From WHTK01 sp965197795 (GTDB lineage: Bacteria > Chloroflexota > Dehalococcoidia > DSTF01 > WHTK01), in the NCBI GenBank assembly GCA_965197795.1, contig OZ240228.1:372001-436000 (forward strand): a DNA stretch of 64,000 bases. Reading direction: 5' to 3'. The notes beneath the pieces were generated by a model. It was not told where the DNA came from, searched no databases, and worked only from the letters and a program-made list of their open reading frames with translations. Positions 43,605 through 52,853 of this stretch are shown here, piece by piece. Every line of letters begins with the position of its first letter. Position 1 is the first letter of the stretch. The translations under genes and the position numbers were made by a program.

Positions 43605-44899
43605 TCAGGCGACGCTTGCCTGACCCACGGGATACGAGACCGGGCGAGCGGAAGAGATGATGACGATCGCCAGGACGGGAAGGACCATTAGCGCCAGCAG
43701 TCCCTCACCGAATCCGTTGAAGGCATCCTCCAGCAAGGCAAGCGGCAGGGGACCGATCGCGGCGCCGGCGATGCCCACCATCATGCCCGACCCTTGGATA
43801 CGTCCCAGTCGCTGCCGGCCGTAGAAGTGGGCCCAGATCACGCCGCTAATGGTCTGCGACAAGGACCCGGAAGCGCCCAGGATCAGCGCGTAAACCACGG
43901 CCTCCAGCACCGTGTCGACGAGCTGAAGCCACGCCAAGGCGCAGAGCAACAGGACCATCGCGCCCACGAAGACCCGGCGAGGCCCGAGGCGGTCGATCAG
44001 CACGCCGCCAACCACCGCACTCACGGCTGACGAAATGGCGAAGGGTACGAAGACGGCGCCTGCCGTGGTCGCGCTCAGACCCTGCTCCTCGAAGATGCCC
44101 GTCTGGTGAAAGACCATAGCGGTAATCACGAGCGATGGCGTCGCTTGCGGCAGGGCGAGCGCCCAGAAGGTCCTGGAAGTGAAGACCCGCCGCCTGTCGG
44201 GCCCTGTCGTCTCGGGCGCGGCGGGCGGCGCCTGCCCCGCCGCGACGGCTTCGCCGTCCGGCAGCAGGCCTACCTCTTCCGGCGTGTCTCGTACCAGGAA
44301 GAACGTCCCGGGCAGGACCAGACACCAGACCATTACGCCCAGCACCGCGTAGGCTTCACGCCAGCCATAGTTGTCGATGAGGAATCGGCCCAGGGGAGGC
44401 AGGATCGCCGTCGACAGGGCGAATCCGAGGCTCATAACTGCCACGGCGCGAGCCCGGTATCGAAAGAACCACTGCGCGATCAGCAGCGTCCCGTTGACCG
44501 GCAGGGAACCCTGGCCAAGCGCGCGCAAACCGGCGAAAGCCACCAGGAAGACGACCAGGGCCTGTGCGGTGGCGAGGATGAGACAGACCGTCCCGAGGGC
44601 TGTACCAACGAAGAGGAGTACCCTTCTGGGGCCAACGCGGTCCGCCATTCGGCTGACCAGCGCGACCATGACGGCGCTGACGCCACTCCCCGCTGCATAC
44701 AGGGTGGAGACCAACGAACGTGAGAACCCGGTCTCCTCGATTATCGAGTCGACGAAGACTGAGAACACGAAGGATTGCCCCGGCCCGGAGCTGAAGGCAA
44801 TGACAGACGCAAACAAGGCGATCAGCCAGCCGTAGTAGAGACGCCCGGGCAGGACAATTGGAGGCCTGGTCGTGATGAGGATTCCTTGCTAGGCGACAT
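43605..44899 (-). CDS. MFS transporter with a probable frame break near its start
   Basis: The main frame, about 415 residues, shows 12 helices, SRMADRVGPRRVLLFVG after helix 2, and FFLVRDTPEEVGLLPDGEAV in the central loop. The family start RLYYGWLIALFASVIAF is in frame, but no usable start codon precedes it: an in-frame TAG lies upstream. An ATG at 44899 (MSPSKESSSRPGLQLS) in the next frame would join with one missing base in the G/C run near 44850, so that start is proposed. A paralogous carrier of the OFA-like group; substrate unknown. Confidence 0.78.
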
Positions 44900-45179
44900 G
44901 GCCGCGGCTCACACCTGGTTCGACGGTACAAGCCGTCGCCGGCGCCAATCCCGGGCGCTTGCATGACCAACTACGAGGTGGCGCTACAGTCTAGCAGCCG
45001 GGTTCAGCGAGGTCGGTCGGAGCGCGTTCGGGCCGGTATACTCGCGGTGCTCGCCAGATATCAATTCACGTGAGCCACGGGTGGCCGCCTGGGGCCTTCC
45101 GTGGTCCATGAGTTCTGAGGCGGCAGGCTACTTTCCGCGCTAGAGTTCGGATCGCTGTTCGCCCTGGGGAGGAACGAGC

Positions 45180-46020
45180 ATGATTAAAGCTCGCATTGGC
45201 ATCATCAACAAGACCATCAACATGCTCGACTTCCTCCTGGCCAAGGACGCCGGGCTCTACCGCAAGCACGGCCTCGAGGTCGAGTTCGACACCCTGGCCG
45301 GCCTTCGCAGTATCAGGGCCCTCGAGGCCGGCGAGCTTGACGTGGTCGTATCGATCGGCGCCGCGATCCAGGTGAGGATGCAGGAGCCGCTGCCGCTCAA
45401 AATGCTGCTCCTGGTGCACCGCAACGCGCCGCACTGGGTCATGGGCCGGACCGGTATCGACAGCGCCGGCGATCTAAGGGGGCTCCATCCAGGCAGGCGA
45501 CCAGGGCAGCGAGCCCGACGTCATGGTGCGTCGCTGGCTGAGGCAGAACGACCTCGATCCAGAGACAGACGTGCGGTTGAGCTACGAGCGCTCACATCCC
45601 GGCTGGACCGAGGACGGTCCTTCGCCGGTTGAGGACGCGGCGATCGCTCGGACTTTGGAGCGTGAGGTGCTGGAGGATCGGGGCTACAACATGTTGGTCG
45701 AGCTTTGTTCCGCCTTTCCGAACACCCTGGTCCATGGCCTGGTGGTCATGGAGAAGACGCTTGGCGAGAATCCGGAGCTTTTCTCCGGACTCGTCAACGC
45801 TCACACCGAAGTCTCACAGTGGATCGAGGAAGGGCGGCCAGAAGCCGTAAAGTTCATCAGCGATCGCTGGGGTGTCAGCGAGGAGCGGGCAAAAGCCGCG
45901 GTGGCGTCGCTGTCCGGCGTTTTCGTCGCAAGGCATGAGCCCGAGGACTTTCGGACCGTCATCGCTTCCTCGGCGGCCGCGCTCGGTCTGCCGCCGATCG
46001 AGGTGGCGGACCTTCTATAA
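45180..46020 (+). pseudogene. SsuA/THI5-like substrate-binding-fold protein, frameshifted
   Basis: ATG 45180 follows GGGAGGAA. The first half (IGIINKTINMLDFLLAKDAG, LYRKHGLEVEFDTLAGLRSI, RALEAGELDVVVSIGAA) is an NMT1/THI5-type periplasmic-binding fold. The frame breaks in the GGGGG run at 45477-45482 and continues GSIQAGDQGSEPDVMVRRWL to 46020 (ERAKAAVASLSGVFVA). No signal peptide is visible, so it may be a cytoplasmic enzyme or sensor of that fold and not an ABC receptor. One base added to the G-run restores a 280-residue protein, so a homopolymer error is likely. Confidence 0.72.
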
Positions 46021-46123
46021 GGCTTCCTATAAAGCCTGCTGTCGTGCCGGAGCGGTCGGTGGGTCGAGACACTCGGCCTTGAGGACTCGACCCTGGCGGC
46101 GGAGCGAGGGGGGCCCTTACGAG

Positions 46124-46508
46124 CTAGGCGTCCGGCTCCAGGGTGGCCTGCCAGACCGCCAGTAGCCAGCGCCCGTCTTGCTCGATCCACACGTTGGTGA
46201 AGCTCGTGTTCAGGAGGAAGATCTCGTCCGGGCGGATAATCTCTTGCCGGCCGCGCCCGCTCATGATCGCCGTACCGGGAAACAGGCGCACGGAAGTCGA
46301 AAATCTGCCACGACTTGTAGCGTCTACGTCCAGAGCGCAGGGACTCCAACCATTCTTCGCGAGTGTCGGTGATCGCCGTCGTGGCGTGCGTGAACGTGTA
46401 GCCCTCGTCGAGTAACTCGTCCAGCACGTCTGTATCCGCGTTGACGGTTGCCTTGAGCCAGGTTTGTGTGACTTCGCGAATCGCCTGTTCTTTAGCGTCC
46501 GCCGTCAC
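46124..46508 (-). pseudogene. SnoaL/DUF4440-like NTF2-fold protein, frameshifted
   Basis: From 46508: QAIREVTQTWLKATVNADTD, VLDELLDEGYTFTHATTAIT, RSGRRRYKSWQIFDF, then a frame change near 46300 to VRLFPGTAIMSGRGRQEIIR and FTNVWIEQDGRWLLAVWQAT, ending at 46124. The joined product of about 128 residues is a complete NTF2-like domain of the DUF4440 type (calcium/calmodulin-kinase association-like), which often includes ketosteroid-isomerase or dehydratase-like proteins. Lies 30 bp downstream of the second Gfo/Idh gene and may be co-transcribed with it. Confidence 0.75.
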
Positions 46509-46538
46509 CTGTGGTGCCTCCCTTGGCGGGCTTCCCGG

Positions 46539-47744
46539 CTAGGAATCGATGACCGGCGCTTGGTGGCGAAGCGTAATCTCGCGCCGCTCAGACCCGGACT
46601 GCAGGATGGCCAGCACGACCTCAAGGGTGGCCATACCCCACCTGCCATCTCGAAATACGGGCCGGCCGGCGATCGCGTCGCGCAGCTCCTTCACCTCGTT
46701 GGTGCGGATATCCGCACTGTCCCCTAAAGCCTCGTCACGTCTGCCGGCATCGTCGTACACGAACAGGCCTCGAGGGGACTGCCGGATTTCACCCAGCTCG
46801 CAGGTAGCCACCAGTAGACCCGAGTCTGACGGGACCCATGAGTCGTCGACGGCCGCACCTGGGGCTCGACTGGCCTCCGGACGGCCACCGAAGCGGAGGA
46901 GCTCTCGGGCGTCACTCTCATCGGGCATCCCGGCGCGCATACGCCGGCGGTAATCGTAAGAGGTTTCCATCGCCGTCTGACGCTGAGGTGTCTCGCCCCA
47001 GGGCACCAGCTCCCAGCCGCGCAGATAACCGTAGCCGTTGTAGAGCACCGTCGCCGGCATCCCGTCTTCGAACTCAAGATAGGCGGTCATGTAGCCGGGG
47101 CAGGGTCGGCCGGGTAAAGACAGATCAATAGCGGTGCCTCGCACGCTGCGCACCATGCCGCCACCAACCAGCCGAATCGCATCTACAGGGTGTGGGCCCT
47201 GATTGAAGACCATGCCGCCGTCGACGTCGACATTCACCTCTCCCGGCATTCGAGCCCGCAACATCCAGTCGCCGAAGACCCAGTTGGTCAGGCCGCCAAG
47301 CCGGCCAAGCCGTCCCGATCTGACGACTCGCCGCATCTCGAGGAATGCAGGGTTATAGCTCTGATGACCGCAGGCAATCAGTTTGACGTTGTTCTTTTCG
47401 GCGGCATCGATCATGCGTTGACACTCCTCGAGCGAGGTGGCCATCGGCTTCTCGAACATGACGTGCTTGCCGGCCTCCGCCAGTGCGATCGTTTGCTCAC
47501 AATGCAGGTGCGACGGCGTGGCTACCCAGACGGCTTCGACGTCCGGATCGTCGCAAAGGCGCTCGAAGCTCTGGTATACGCGGCCGTCGTGACGCTCGCG
47601 AAACGCGGCGAGCGCGGCTTCCCTGGGGTCGGCGACGGCGGCGATCTTGATGTCTGGATTGCTTGCCAGGCTTCGGAGTATGCCTGCCCCCGCCATGCCA
47701 AGCCCTGCGATCCCGACATTCAACGGACCGTTGCTGTCTGCCAT
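46539..47744 (-). CDS. Gfo/Idh/MocA-family dehydrogenase (Pht4/LigC-like), copy 2
   Basis: A 401-residue protein from ATG 47744, nine bases after GGGAGGA. LNVGIAGLGMAGAGILRSLA is the nucleotide site, FEKPMATSLEEC carries the catalytic Lys and GGMVFNQGPHPVDAIRLVGG the conserved His-Pro. It is clearly a paralogue of the enzyme at 26627, sharing RVYQSFERLC, VWVATPSHLHCE and WELVPWGETPQR. It lacks the Gly-rich loop. Divergent from an MFS carrier that is also paralogous to the carrier beside copy 1, so the dehydrogenase-carrier pair is a duplicated module. Confidence 0.88.
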   Translation of the reverse strand: MADSNGPLNVGIAGLGMAGAGILRSLASNPDIKIAAVADPREAALAAFRERHDGRVYQSFERLCDDPDVEAVWVATPSHLHCEQTIALAEAGKHVMFEKPMATSLEECQRMIDAAEKNNVKLIACGHQSYNPAFLEMRRVVRSGRLGRLGGLTNWVFGDWMLRARMPGEVNVDVDGGMVFNQGPHPVDAIRLVGGGMVRSVRGTAIDLSLPGRPCPGYMTAYLEFEDGMPATVLYNGYGYLRGWELVPWGETPQRQTAMETSYDYRRRMRAGMPDESDARELLRFGGRPEASRAPGAAVDDSWVPSDSGLLVATCELGEIRQSPRGLFVYDDAGRRDEALGDSADIRTNEVKELRDAIAGRPVFRDGRWGMATLEVVLAILQSGSERREITLRHQAPVIDS

Positions 47745-47954
47745 TGCTTCTATCCTCCCTTGGGGCTGAAGCTCAGCCACGACGCTGCATACGTGGCATC
47801 CTAGCGCGCCAATGCCGATTCGGCACGCCGGCTAAAGGCGGGAACGGGACAAGGTTGGGGCGCCGCTATCGCCTGTCAAAGCCTGCCCCACGAGTCGGTG
47901 AGCACCAGGGGTGGCATTCTGGCATAGTTCTCTGGAGCTGGGCAGGAGACGCAT

Positions 47955-49238
47955 CTGAGATCGCGCGTATCCAACCTCTACTACGGCTGGCGCATCGTCG
48001 GCGCGGGCTTCCTTAACCAGGCGCTGGCTGCTGCTCTGCTGCAGAGGTCCTTCGGTGCCTACGCTTCGGTGCTGCGCATTGAGTTCGGTTGGAGCAAAGC
48101 CGCCCTGTCCGGCGCCTTCTCGATGCAGCAGGTCGAGAACGGCATGATGGGCCCGCTTCAGGGCTGGCTGATCGACCGGTTCGGGCCGCGGCTCAGCATG
48201 CGAGTCGGCGTCCTCATGCTGGGCCTGGGCTTCATGGCCTTCAGCCAGATCGACTCGCTGCTGGGCTTCTACCTCGCCTATCTCTGCATGGCCGTTGGCA
48301 GCAGTGTCAGCGGTTTCTTCCCATTCACGGTCGTGATCGTTAACTGGTTCGAGCGCCAGCGCGCAAAGGCGCTGGCGGGCATCCAGCTGGGCAGCGCGAT
48401 CGGCGGTCTGCTGGTCGTCGTGGTGGCGTTGGCGCTCGAGAGCCTGGGCTGGCGCGCCACAGCCTTCGTATCCGGCGTCCTGGTGATCGTCATCGGCATG
48501 CCACTGGTGCAGCTCGTGCGCCAGAGACCGGAGGATATGGGCCTTCGTTTGGACGGCGACGCCGCACCGGCAGCGTCTGACCGAGCGTCAGAAGCTGAGA
48601 ATGCTGAGACGGTTCGAGGAGCGGACTTCAGCCTGCGGGAGGCCACGAGGACGCCGGCGTTCTGGTTGATCTCTTTCGGGCACGGCTCCGCGCTGCTGAT
48701 CGTCTCCGCCGTGAACGTCCATCTGATCTTGCACCTGACCGAGAACCTCGATTACTCGCTGGCAGTGGCGTCGGTGGTCGTCACGGCGATCAACGGGGCG
48801 CAGATGGCCGGCACACTTCTCGGTGGTGCAATCGGCGACCGCTACGACAAACGATTGTTGGCCTTCGCTTGCATGGTGGCCCATACACTCAGCCTATTGT
48901 TGGTTGCTTACGCCGTGAACGGGCTGATGGTGTTTGCCTTCGCGGTCCTGCACGGAGCCGCATGGGGCCTGCGAGGCCCGATGATGCAGGCGATCAGGGC
49001 GGACTACTTCGGCCGTACCGCTTACGGCTCCATCCTCGGCACCTCGTCCCTGATCACGATGTTCGGCTCGATCCTCGGACCGCTGATTGCCGGCGTTCTG
49101 GCAGACCGCACCGGCGACTACCAGTTGGGCTTCACGGTGCTGGCCGTAATCGCCGGCCTCGGGTCCGTCTTCTTCCTGCTTGCCAGGCGCCCGCCTGTCC
49201 CGGCGCGAGGCGCGGCGAGGCTGGCGCGACCCGAATGA
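47955..49238 (+). CDS. MFS transporter (OFA-type), module copy 2, probable CTG start
   Basis: About 427 residues. The family N-terminus RVSNLYYGWRIVGAGFLNQA is in frame upstream of the first GTG (48069), so the start must lie before it. The only initiator-like codon with a ribosome site is CTG at 47955, six bases after AGGAG (47944-47948). Twelve helices, WLIDRFGPRLSMRVGVL after helix 2 and RQRPEDMGLRLDGD in the central loop match the carrier at 25291 closely, with which it shares GDYQ-GFT near the end. The substrate is probably the one handled by the adjacent Gfo/Idh enzyme. Confidence 0.82.
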   Translation: MRSRVSNLYYGWRIVGAGFLNQALAAALLQRSFGAYASVLRIEFGWSKAALSGAFSMQQVENGMMGPLQGWLIDRFGPRLSMRVGVLMLGLGFMAFSQIDSLLGFYLAYLCMAVGSSVSGFFPFTVVIVNWFERQRAKALAGIQLGSAIGGLLVVVVALALESLGWRATAFVSGVLVIVIGMPLVQLVRQRPEDMGLRLDGDAAPAASDRASEAENAETVRGADFSLREATRTPAFWLISFGHGSALLIVSAVNVHLILHLTENLDYSLAVASVVVTAINGAQMAGTLLGGAIGDRYDKRLLAFACMVAHTLSLLLVAYAVNGLMVFAFAVLHGAAWGLRGPMMQAIRADYFGRTAYGSILGTSSLITMFGSILGPLIAGVLADRTGDYQLGFTVLAVIAGLGSVFFLLARRPPVPARGAARLARPE

Positions 49239-49522
49239 GGCCTTGCACTCGGCCACTCGCCTTGCGCATCTCCGAAGTTGGCGGCTGGGACGCTATCGAG
49301 TCGTCAGCGCCGGCATTCGCGCGATCATCGCGAGCATGATGAAGCTGGCGCGGGCTTGCCGAAGTCGCTGGACGCAGTCGGGCAGCAATTCGATTCGCAT
49401 AGGAGATATACTAATAGCTCTCGCCCGGAGAGCCTTTTCAAAGCTGCATTTGACGGATTGGCCACTGGGTACGACTATTAGCGCAACATTGTTGGCACGA
49501 CATTCTAAGGAGGCTGAACTTC

Positions 49523-50572
49523 ATGGCTAAGGTTGTAGGGGGTTTCGCTTCGTCTCACACGCCGCTGATGTACACCCCAGGTGAAGAGTGGGGCAAGCGC
49601 GGCGAGCGGGACCGGGGCAATCCTGAGCTAGTCAAAATGCCCGAAGGCAAGCGGGTAACGTACGACGAACTGGAAGCGTCGGTGGATCCCGCAATCGCCG
49701 GGCACATCAACGTCGAGACCTTCATCCAGAAGGAAGACAGCATTCAGCGCGGCCTGGACGAGCTGGAGACACGCTTCGAGCAGACCGACATCGATGTGGT
49801 TGTCATGTTCGGTGACGACCAGAACGAGTTCTTCTTCGACGACAACTACCCCATGATCAACGTCTACTGGGGTGACAAGATGCACATCCTGCCGCGTGGT
49901 GCAGGCGGTCCCCTTCGCTCCTACATTGACGAGGAGATGGACTGGCCCGTCGACTCCAAGCTGGGTCTGCACATTATCGAGTCGCTGATCGAGAAGGACT
50001 TCGACATCGCCCAGTCCCAGTACCAGCCTGCCACCTACGGTGGCACGATTGGCCCTGCAACGTGGTACCTGGACATGCAGCGCACGACGGAGCAGCGCCC
50101 CTTCGGCATGCAACACGCTTTCGGTTTCCCGGTCTCGCGCTGGTTCGGCAGCAGGCAGATCCCGATCGTGCCGATCACGATCAACACCTGCTACCCGCCG
50201 AACTGGATCAGCCCGCGCCGAGCGTACGCACTGGGCAAAGCTGTCCGCGAAGCCGTCAACAACTGGGACGGTGACGTCAAAGTCGCGATAGCCACCTCCG
50301 GCGGCCTCAGCCACTTCGTCGTCGATGAAGAGATTGACCGCCTGACCCTCAAGGGTCTCAACGAGGCGAACGGCGAAATCCTCAGCACGCTGCCGCGTCA
50401 CCGGTTGCAGTCGGCCACGACGGAGATCCTCAACTGGGTCGCCACGGCTGGCGCCATGGGTGACACCCCGATGGAGATCATCACCTACGAGCCCGGCTAC
50501 CGCAGCCTGGCTGGTACGGGTTGTGGCGTTGGCATCGGCCACTGGCAGACCAACGGCAAGAACGGCAAGTAG
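49523..50572 (+). CDS. Class III extradiol ring-cleavage dioxygenase (LigB family), intact
   Basis: A 349-residue dioxygenase from ATG 49523, preceded by AAGGAGG. The residues expected from protocatechuate 4,5-dioxygenase LigB are present at near-identical numbering: His12 (SSHTPL), His61 (AGHINVE), a His in QHAFGFP (residue 198) as likely acid-base catalyst, and an acidic DEEID segment (about 268-272) after GGLSHF for the third iron ligand. It uses Fe(II) and O2 to open a catechol-type ring next to the hydroxyls. No LigA-type small subunit is nearby. It is a plus-strand single gene with its own terminator, convergent with the LigJ-like hydrolase. Confidence 0.9.
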   Translation: MAKVVGGFASSHTPLMYTPGEEWGKRGERDRGNPELVKMPEGKRVTYDELEASVDPAIAGHINVETFIQKEDSIQRGLDELETRFEQTDIDVVVMFGDDQNEFFFDDNYPMINVYWGDKMHILPRGAGGPLRSYIDEEMDWPVDSKLGLHIIESLIEKDFDIAQSQYQPATYGGTIGPATWYLDMQRTTEQRPFGMQHAFGFPVSRWFGSRQIPIVPITINTCYPPNWISPRRAYALGKAVREAVNNWDGDVKVAIATSGGLSHFVVDEEIDRLTLKGLNEANGEILSTLPRHRLQSATTEILNWVATAGAMGDTPMEIITYEPGYRSLAGTGCGVGIGHWQTNGKNGK

Positions 50573-50592
50573 TCAGCCGAACGGCACCAGCT

Positions 50593-50624
50593 AAAGAGCC
50601 GCCCCTTCAAAGGGGCGGCTCTTT
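50593..50624. terminator. Bidirectional intrinsic terminator
   Basis: A 13-bp perfect stem (AAAGAGCCGCCCC/GGGGCGGCTCTTT) with loop TTCAAA and T-rich flanks, between the convergent LigB and LigJ-like genes. Confidence 0.85.
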
Positions 50625-50695
50625 GATTTGTTCTTTGCTCAGCTCGCTCCGGCTAACCGGCGGGCTTTACAAGCTCGCTCCGAGCGCTTCTGACC

Positions 50696-51703
50696 CTATT
50701 TGGCCAGAGCGACCTTTTCATCCACCCGCGAGAATACCTTGAGCGGAATGCGCTGCAGGATGCCCAGCTTCTCGTCCTCGGAGATGAACGGCACCTGATC
50801 GATCAGATCCACGACGTACTCGTCGGACGGCTTGCCGGTATCGGTCCGGCTGGCGCCGCCCGAGCCGGGCGCTTCCGTGCCGAAGACACAGGCGTCGGCG
50901 CCCTTCTGCTTGACGGCAGCGTTGAAGAAGTCGTTGTCGTAAGCACAGGTGTCGAAGAACAGATTGGTGCCGTAGCCCTTGCGCGAAATGTGGCCGGTGT
51001 CCGAGAGGACGAAGCGGTCCAGCGCGCCGCCGAAGTGGCAGATGACGATCTTGAGCCGCGGGAAGACGTCGAAGACGTCGCCGTGGGTCAGTAGCTGCAG
51101 CGCCAGGTACTCCTCAACCACGTTGTTGTACTGGTAGCTGGCGGGGATGATCTCTCGCCGCTCATCGAAGTGGATCGAGGGGTGCACCATCAGCGGCGCG
51201 TCCAGCTCCTGAGCCTTCTCGTACAACGGATACCAGTACTCGGTGTTCATGCCGGGCGTCAGGCTGTTGCCGCCGGGATCGGGGTTCAGGTAGGCGCCGA
51301 CGAAGCCAAGGTCCTTGACGCTGCGCTCGAACTCCTCCAGGCAAGCCTTGGTGTCGTGCTGCCAATGCTGTGGTAGCTGCGCCATGCCCGCGAAGCGGTC
51401 CGGGTGCAGCCGAACCGTTTGGGCGATGACGTCGTTGGTCACCTCGGCGTACTTGTTCTGTAGATAGATCGACTCCCAGTGTGACATCGAGACCGGTCGC
51501 GGGCCGAGAAGCTGATAGTCGATGTTGCCATCGTCCATTTTCTTGAGGTGGCGCTGCAGGGCGCCTTCCAGGGCGTCGTCGGAAATCTGCAATCGCGCGG
51601 TTCGCGGCGTTCGGTTGGCAGTCAAGCCGGCCGCGAACGCTCGGTAGTCGGCGGGGGTTGTCATGTGCCCGTGAACGTCGACTGTCCTTTGTCCCTTCCA
51701 CAT
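50696..51703 (-). CDS. Amidohydrolase family protein (LigJ-like)
   Basis: A 335-residue protein from ATG 51703 with AAAGGAGG upstream. TVDVHGHMTTP is the N-terminal metal motif (D-x-H-x-H with the variant V-H-G-H), followed by LLGPRPVSMSHWES, MVHPSIHFDER, IVICHFGGALDRF and CVFGTEAPGSGGASRTDTG. The end VFSRVDEKVALAK resembles LigJ, the 4-oxalomesaconate hydratase, and the enzyme at 14469. Its position opposite a LigB-type dioxygenase supports work on a ring-cleavage product. The exact reaction is inferred. Confidence 0.82.
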   Translation of the reverse strand: MWKGQRTVDVHGHMTTPADYRAFAAGLTANRTPRTARLQISDDALEGALQRHLKKMDDGNIDYQLLGPRPVSMSHWESIYLQNKYAEVTNDVIAQTVRLHPDRFAGMAQLPQHWQHDTKACLEEFERSVKDLGFVGAYLNPDPGGNSLTPGMNTEYWYPLYEKAQELDAPLMVHPSIHFDERREIIPASYQYNNVVEEYLALQLLTHGDVFDVFPRLKIVICHFGGALDRFVLSDTGHISRKGYGTNLFFDTCAYDNDFFNAAVKQKGADACVFGTEAPGSGGASRTDTGKPSDEYVVDLIDQVPFISEDEKLGILQRIPLKVFSRVDEKVALAK

Positions 51704-51884
51704 ACAAAGCCTCCTTTGTCTTTACCTATCGGGGTTCTACCAGGCGGCGATCATGTAGTCGGACAGCCGAGTCTGTCAAAGAGTGAGGGTGACTCACCGC
51801 AGGCAGAGATGGATTCTGGCGCTACCTTGAAGCAGACCCCTCAATAACGTGAGGCATTACCAGTGAGCCGCGTTCGGGTTGGGC

Positions 51885-52769
51885 TCAGATGGGTAAGGCA
51901 CCCTCGGCTACCTGCTTGAATAGCTCCAGAGCCGCCAGGTGGTCGTTGGGCGAGACGAGCCCGGTCGTGCTCAAGCCGATGTGGGTCGCTCCGATCGCCT
52001 GCCAAGCCTCCAGTTGGCGGCCCCACTCTTCTTGAGGCGTCTGAGATAGCACGAGCCTGCCTTCGATGCCTACGTCGGAGACTTCGCGGCCTGCCTCGAC
52101 AGTGGCCTGCCTGAGCAGTGCTACGCTCTGCTTCGACGACTCCGCTGCGGGGTCAAACTGTGGCAGCCAACCATCGGCGAGGGCGGCGGTCCTGCGGATG
52201 ACCGGCTCCGCGTGACCGCCAATCCAGATCGGGATCGGTCGCTGGCGAGGCAGCGGGTTTAAGGCAGCACGGTCGACGCGATGCCAGCGACCTTCGAAGT
52301 CCACGATTTCCTCAGTCCAGAGGGCACGCAAGACCTCGATCTGTTCAGAGACCCGGCGCCCACGTGTCTTGAACTCCTCATTCAATGCTTCGTACTCAAG
52401 GGTGTTCCAGCCAACGCCGATCCCGACCCTGAGACGGCCACCGATGAGGTAGTCGAGCTCGGCGGCTTGCTTGGCGAACAACACAGTCTGGCGTTGGGGA
52501 AGGATGATGATCTCGGTGGAGAACTCCAGCCTCGATGTGGCCGCGCCGAGGAAGGCAAACAAGATCAGCGGCTCGTGAACAAAGGTCTTGTGGTGGTAGA
52601 TTGAGCTGACCCGCCAGCCGGCAGGCCGATCAGCAGGATCCACGCCGACCACGTGGTCGGCGGTGAAGAGGAAGTCAAAGCCCAGGCTTTCGACTGCTTG
52701 CGCGAAATCGCGTACGGCCGAAGGGTCCTGCATCGCTTCGTTTTGGGGGAGGCCTACTCCGAGCTTCAA
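51885..52769 (-). CDS. LLM-class F420/FMN-dependent oxidoreductase
   Basis: A 294-residue TIM-barrel protein beginning MKLGVGLPQNEAM. FLFTADHVVGVDP, VGIGVGWNTLEYEALN and IPIWIGGHAEPVIRRTAALA are the luciferase-like signature segments, and TFVHEPLILFAFLGAATSRL is the expected second strand region. Members use F420 or FMN in reductions or monooxygenations; multiple copies are characteristic of SAR202-type Chloroflexota. The cofactor cannot be assigned from this sequence alone. It is 84 bp downstream of the amidase gene on the same strand and may form a unit with it. Confidence 0.9.
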   Translation of the reverse strand: MKLGVGLPQNEAMQDPSAVRDFAQAVESLGFDFLFTADHVVGVDPADRPAGWRVSSIYHHKTFVHEPLILFAFLGAATSRLEFSTEIIILPQRQTVLFAKQAAELDYLIGGRLRVGIGVGWNTLEYEALNEEFKTRGRRVSEQIEVLRALWTEEIVDFEGRWHRVDRAALNPLPRQRPIPIWIGGHAEPVIRRTAALADGWLPQFDPAAESSKQSVALLRQATVEAGREVSDVGIEGRLVLSQTPQEEWGRQLEAWQAIGATHIGLSTTGLVSPNDHLAALELFKQVAEGALPI

Positions 52770-52853
52770 AGGTCGGCTCCTTTCGCTGCCAGAACTAATC
52801 CAAACTCTTCGATCGTCGTGTAGTCTTCGTCATTCGATGAACCTACTCGTGAG

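Noticed and set aside
44106..44723. Plus-strand open frame of 205 codons
   Set aside because: Antisense to the MFS carrier; composition (Arg/Gln/Asp/Gly-rich) is not protein-like.
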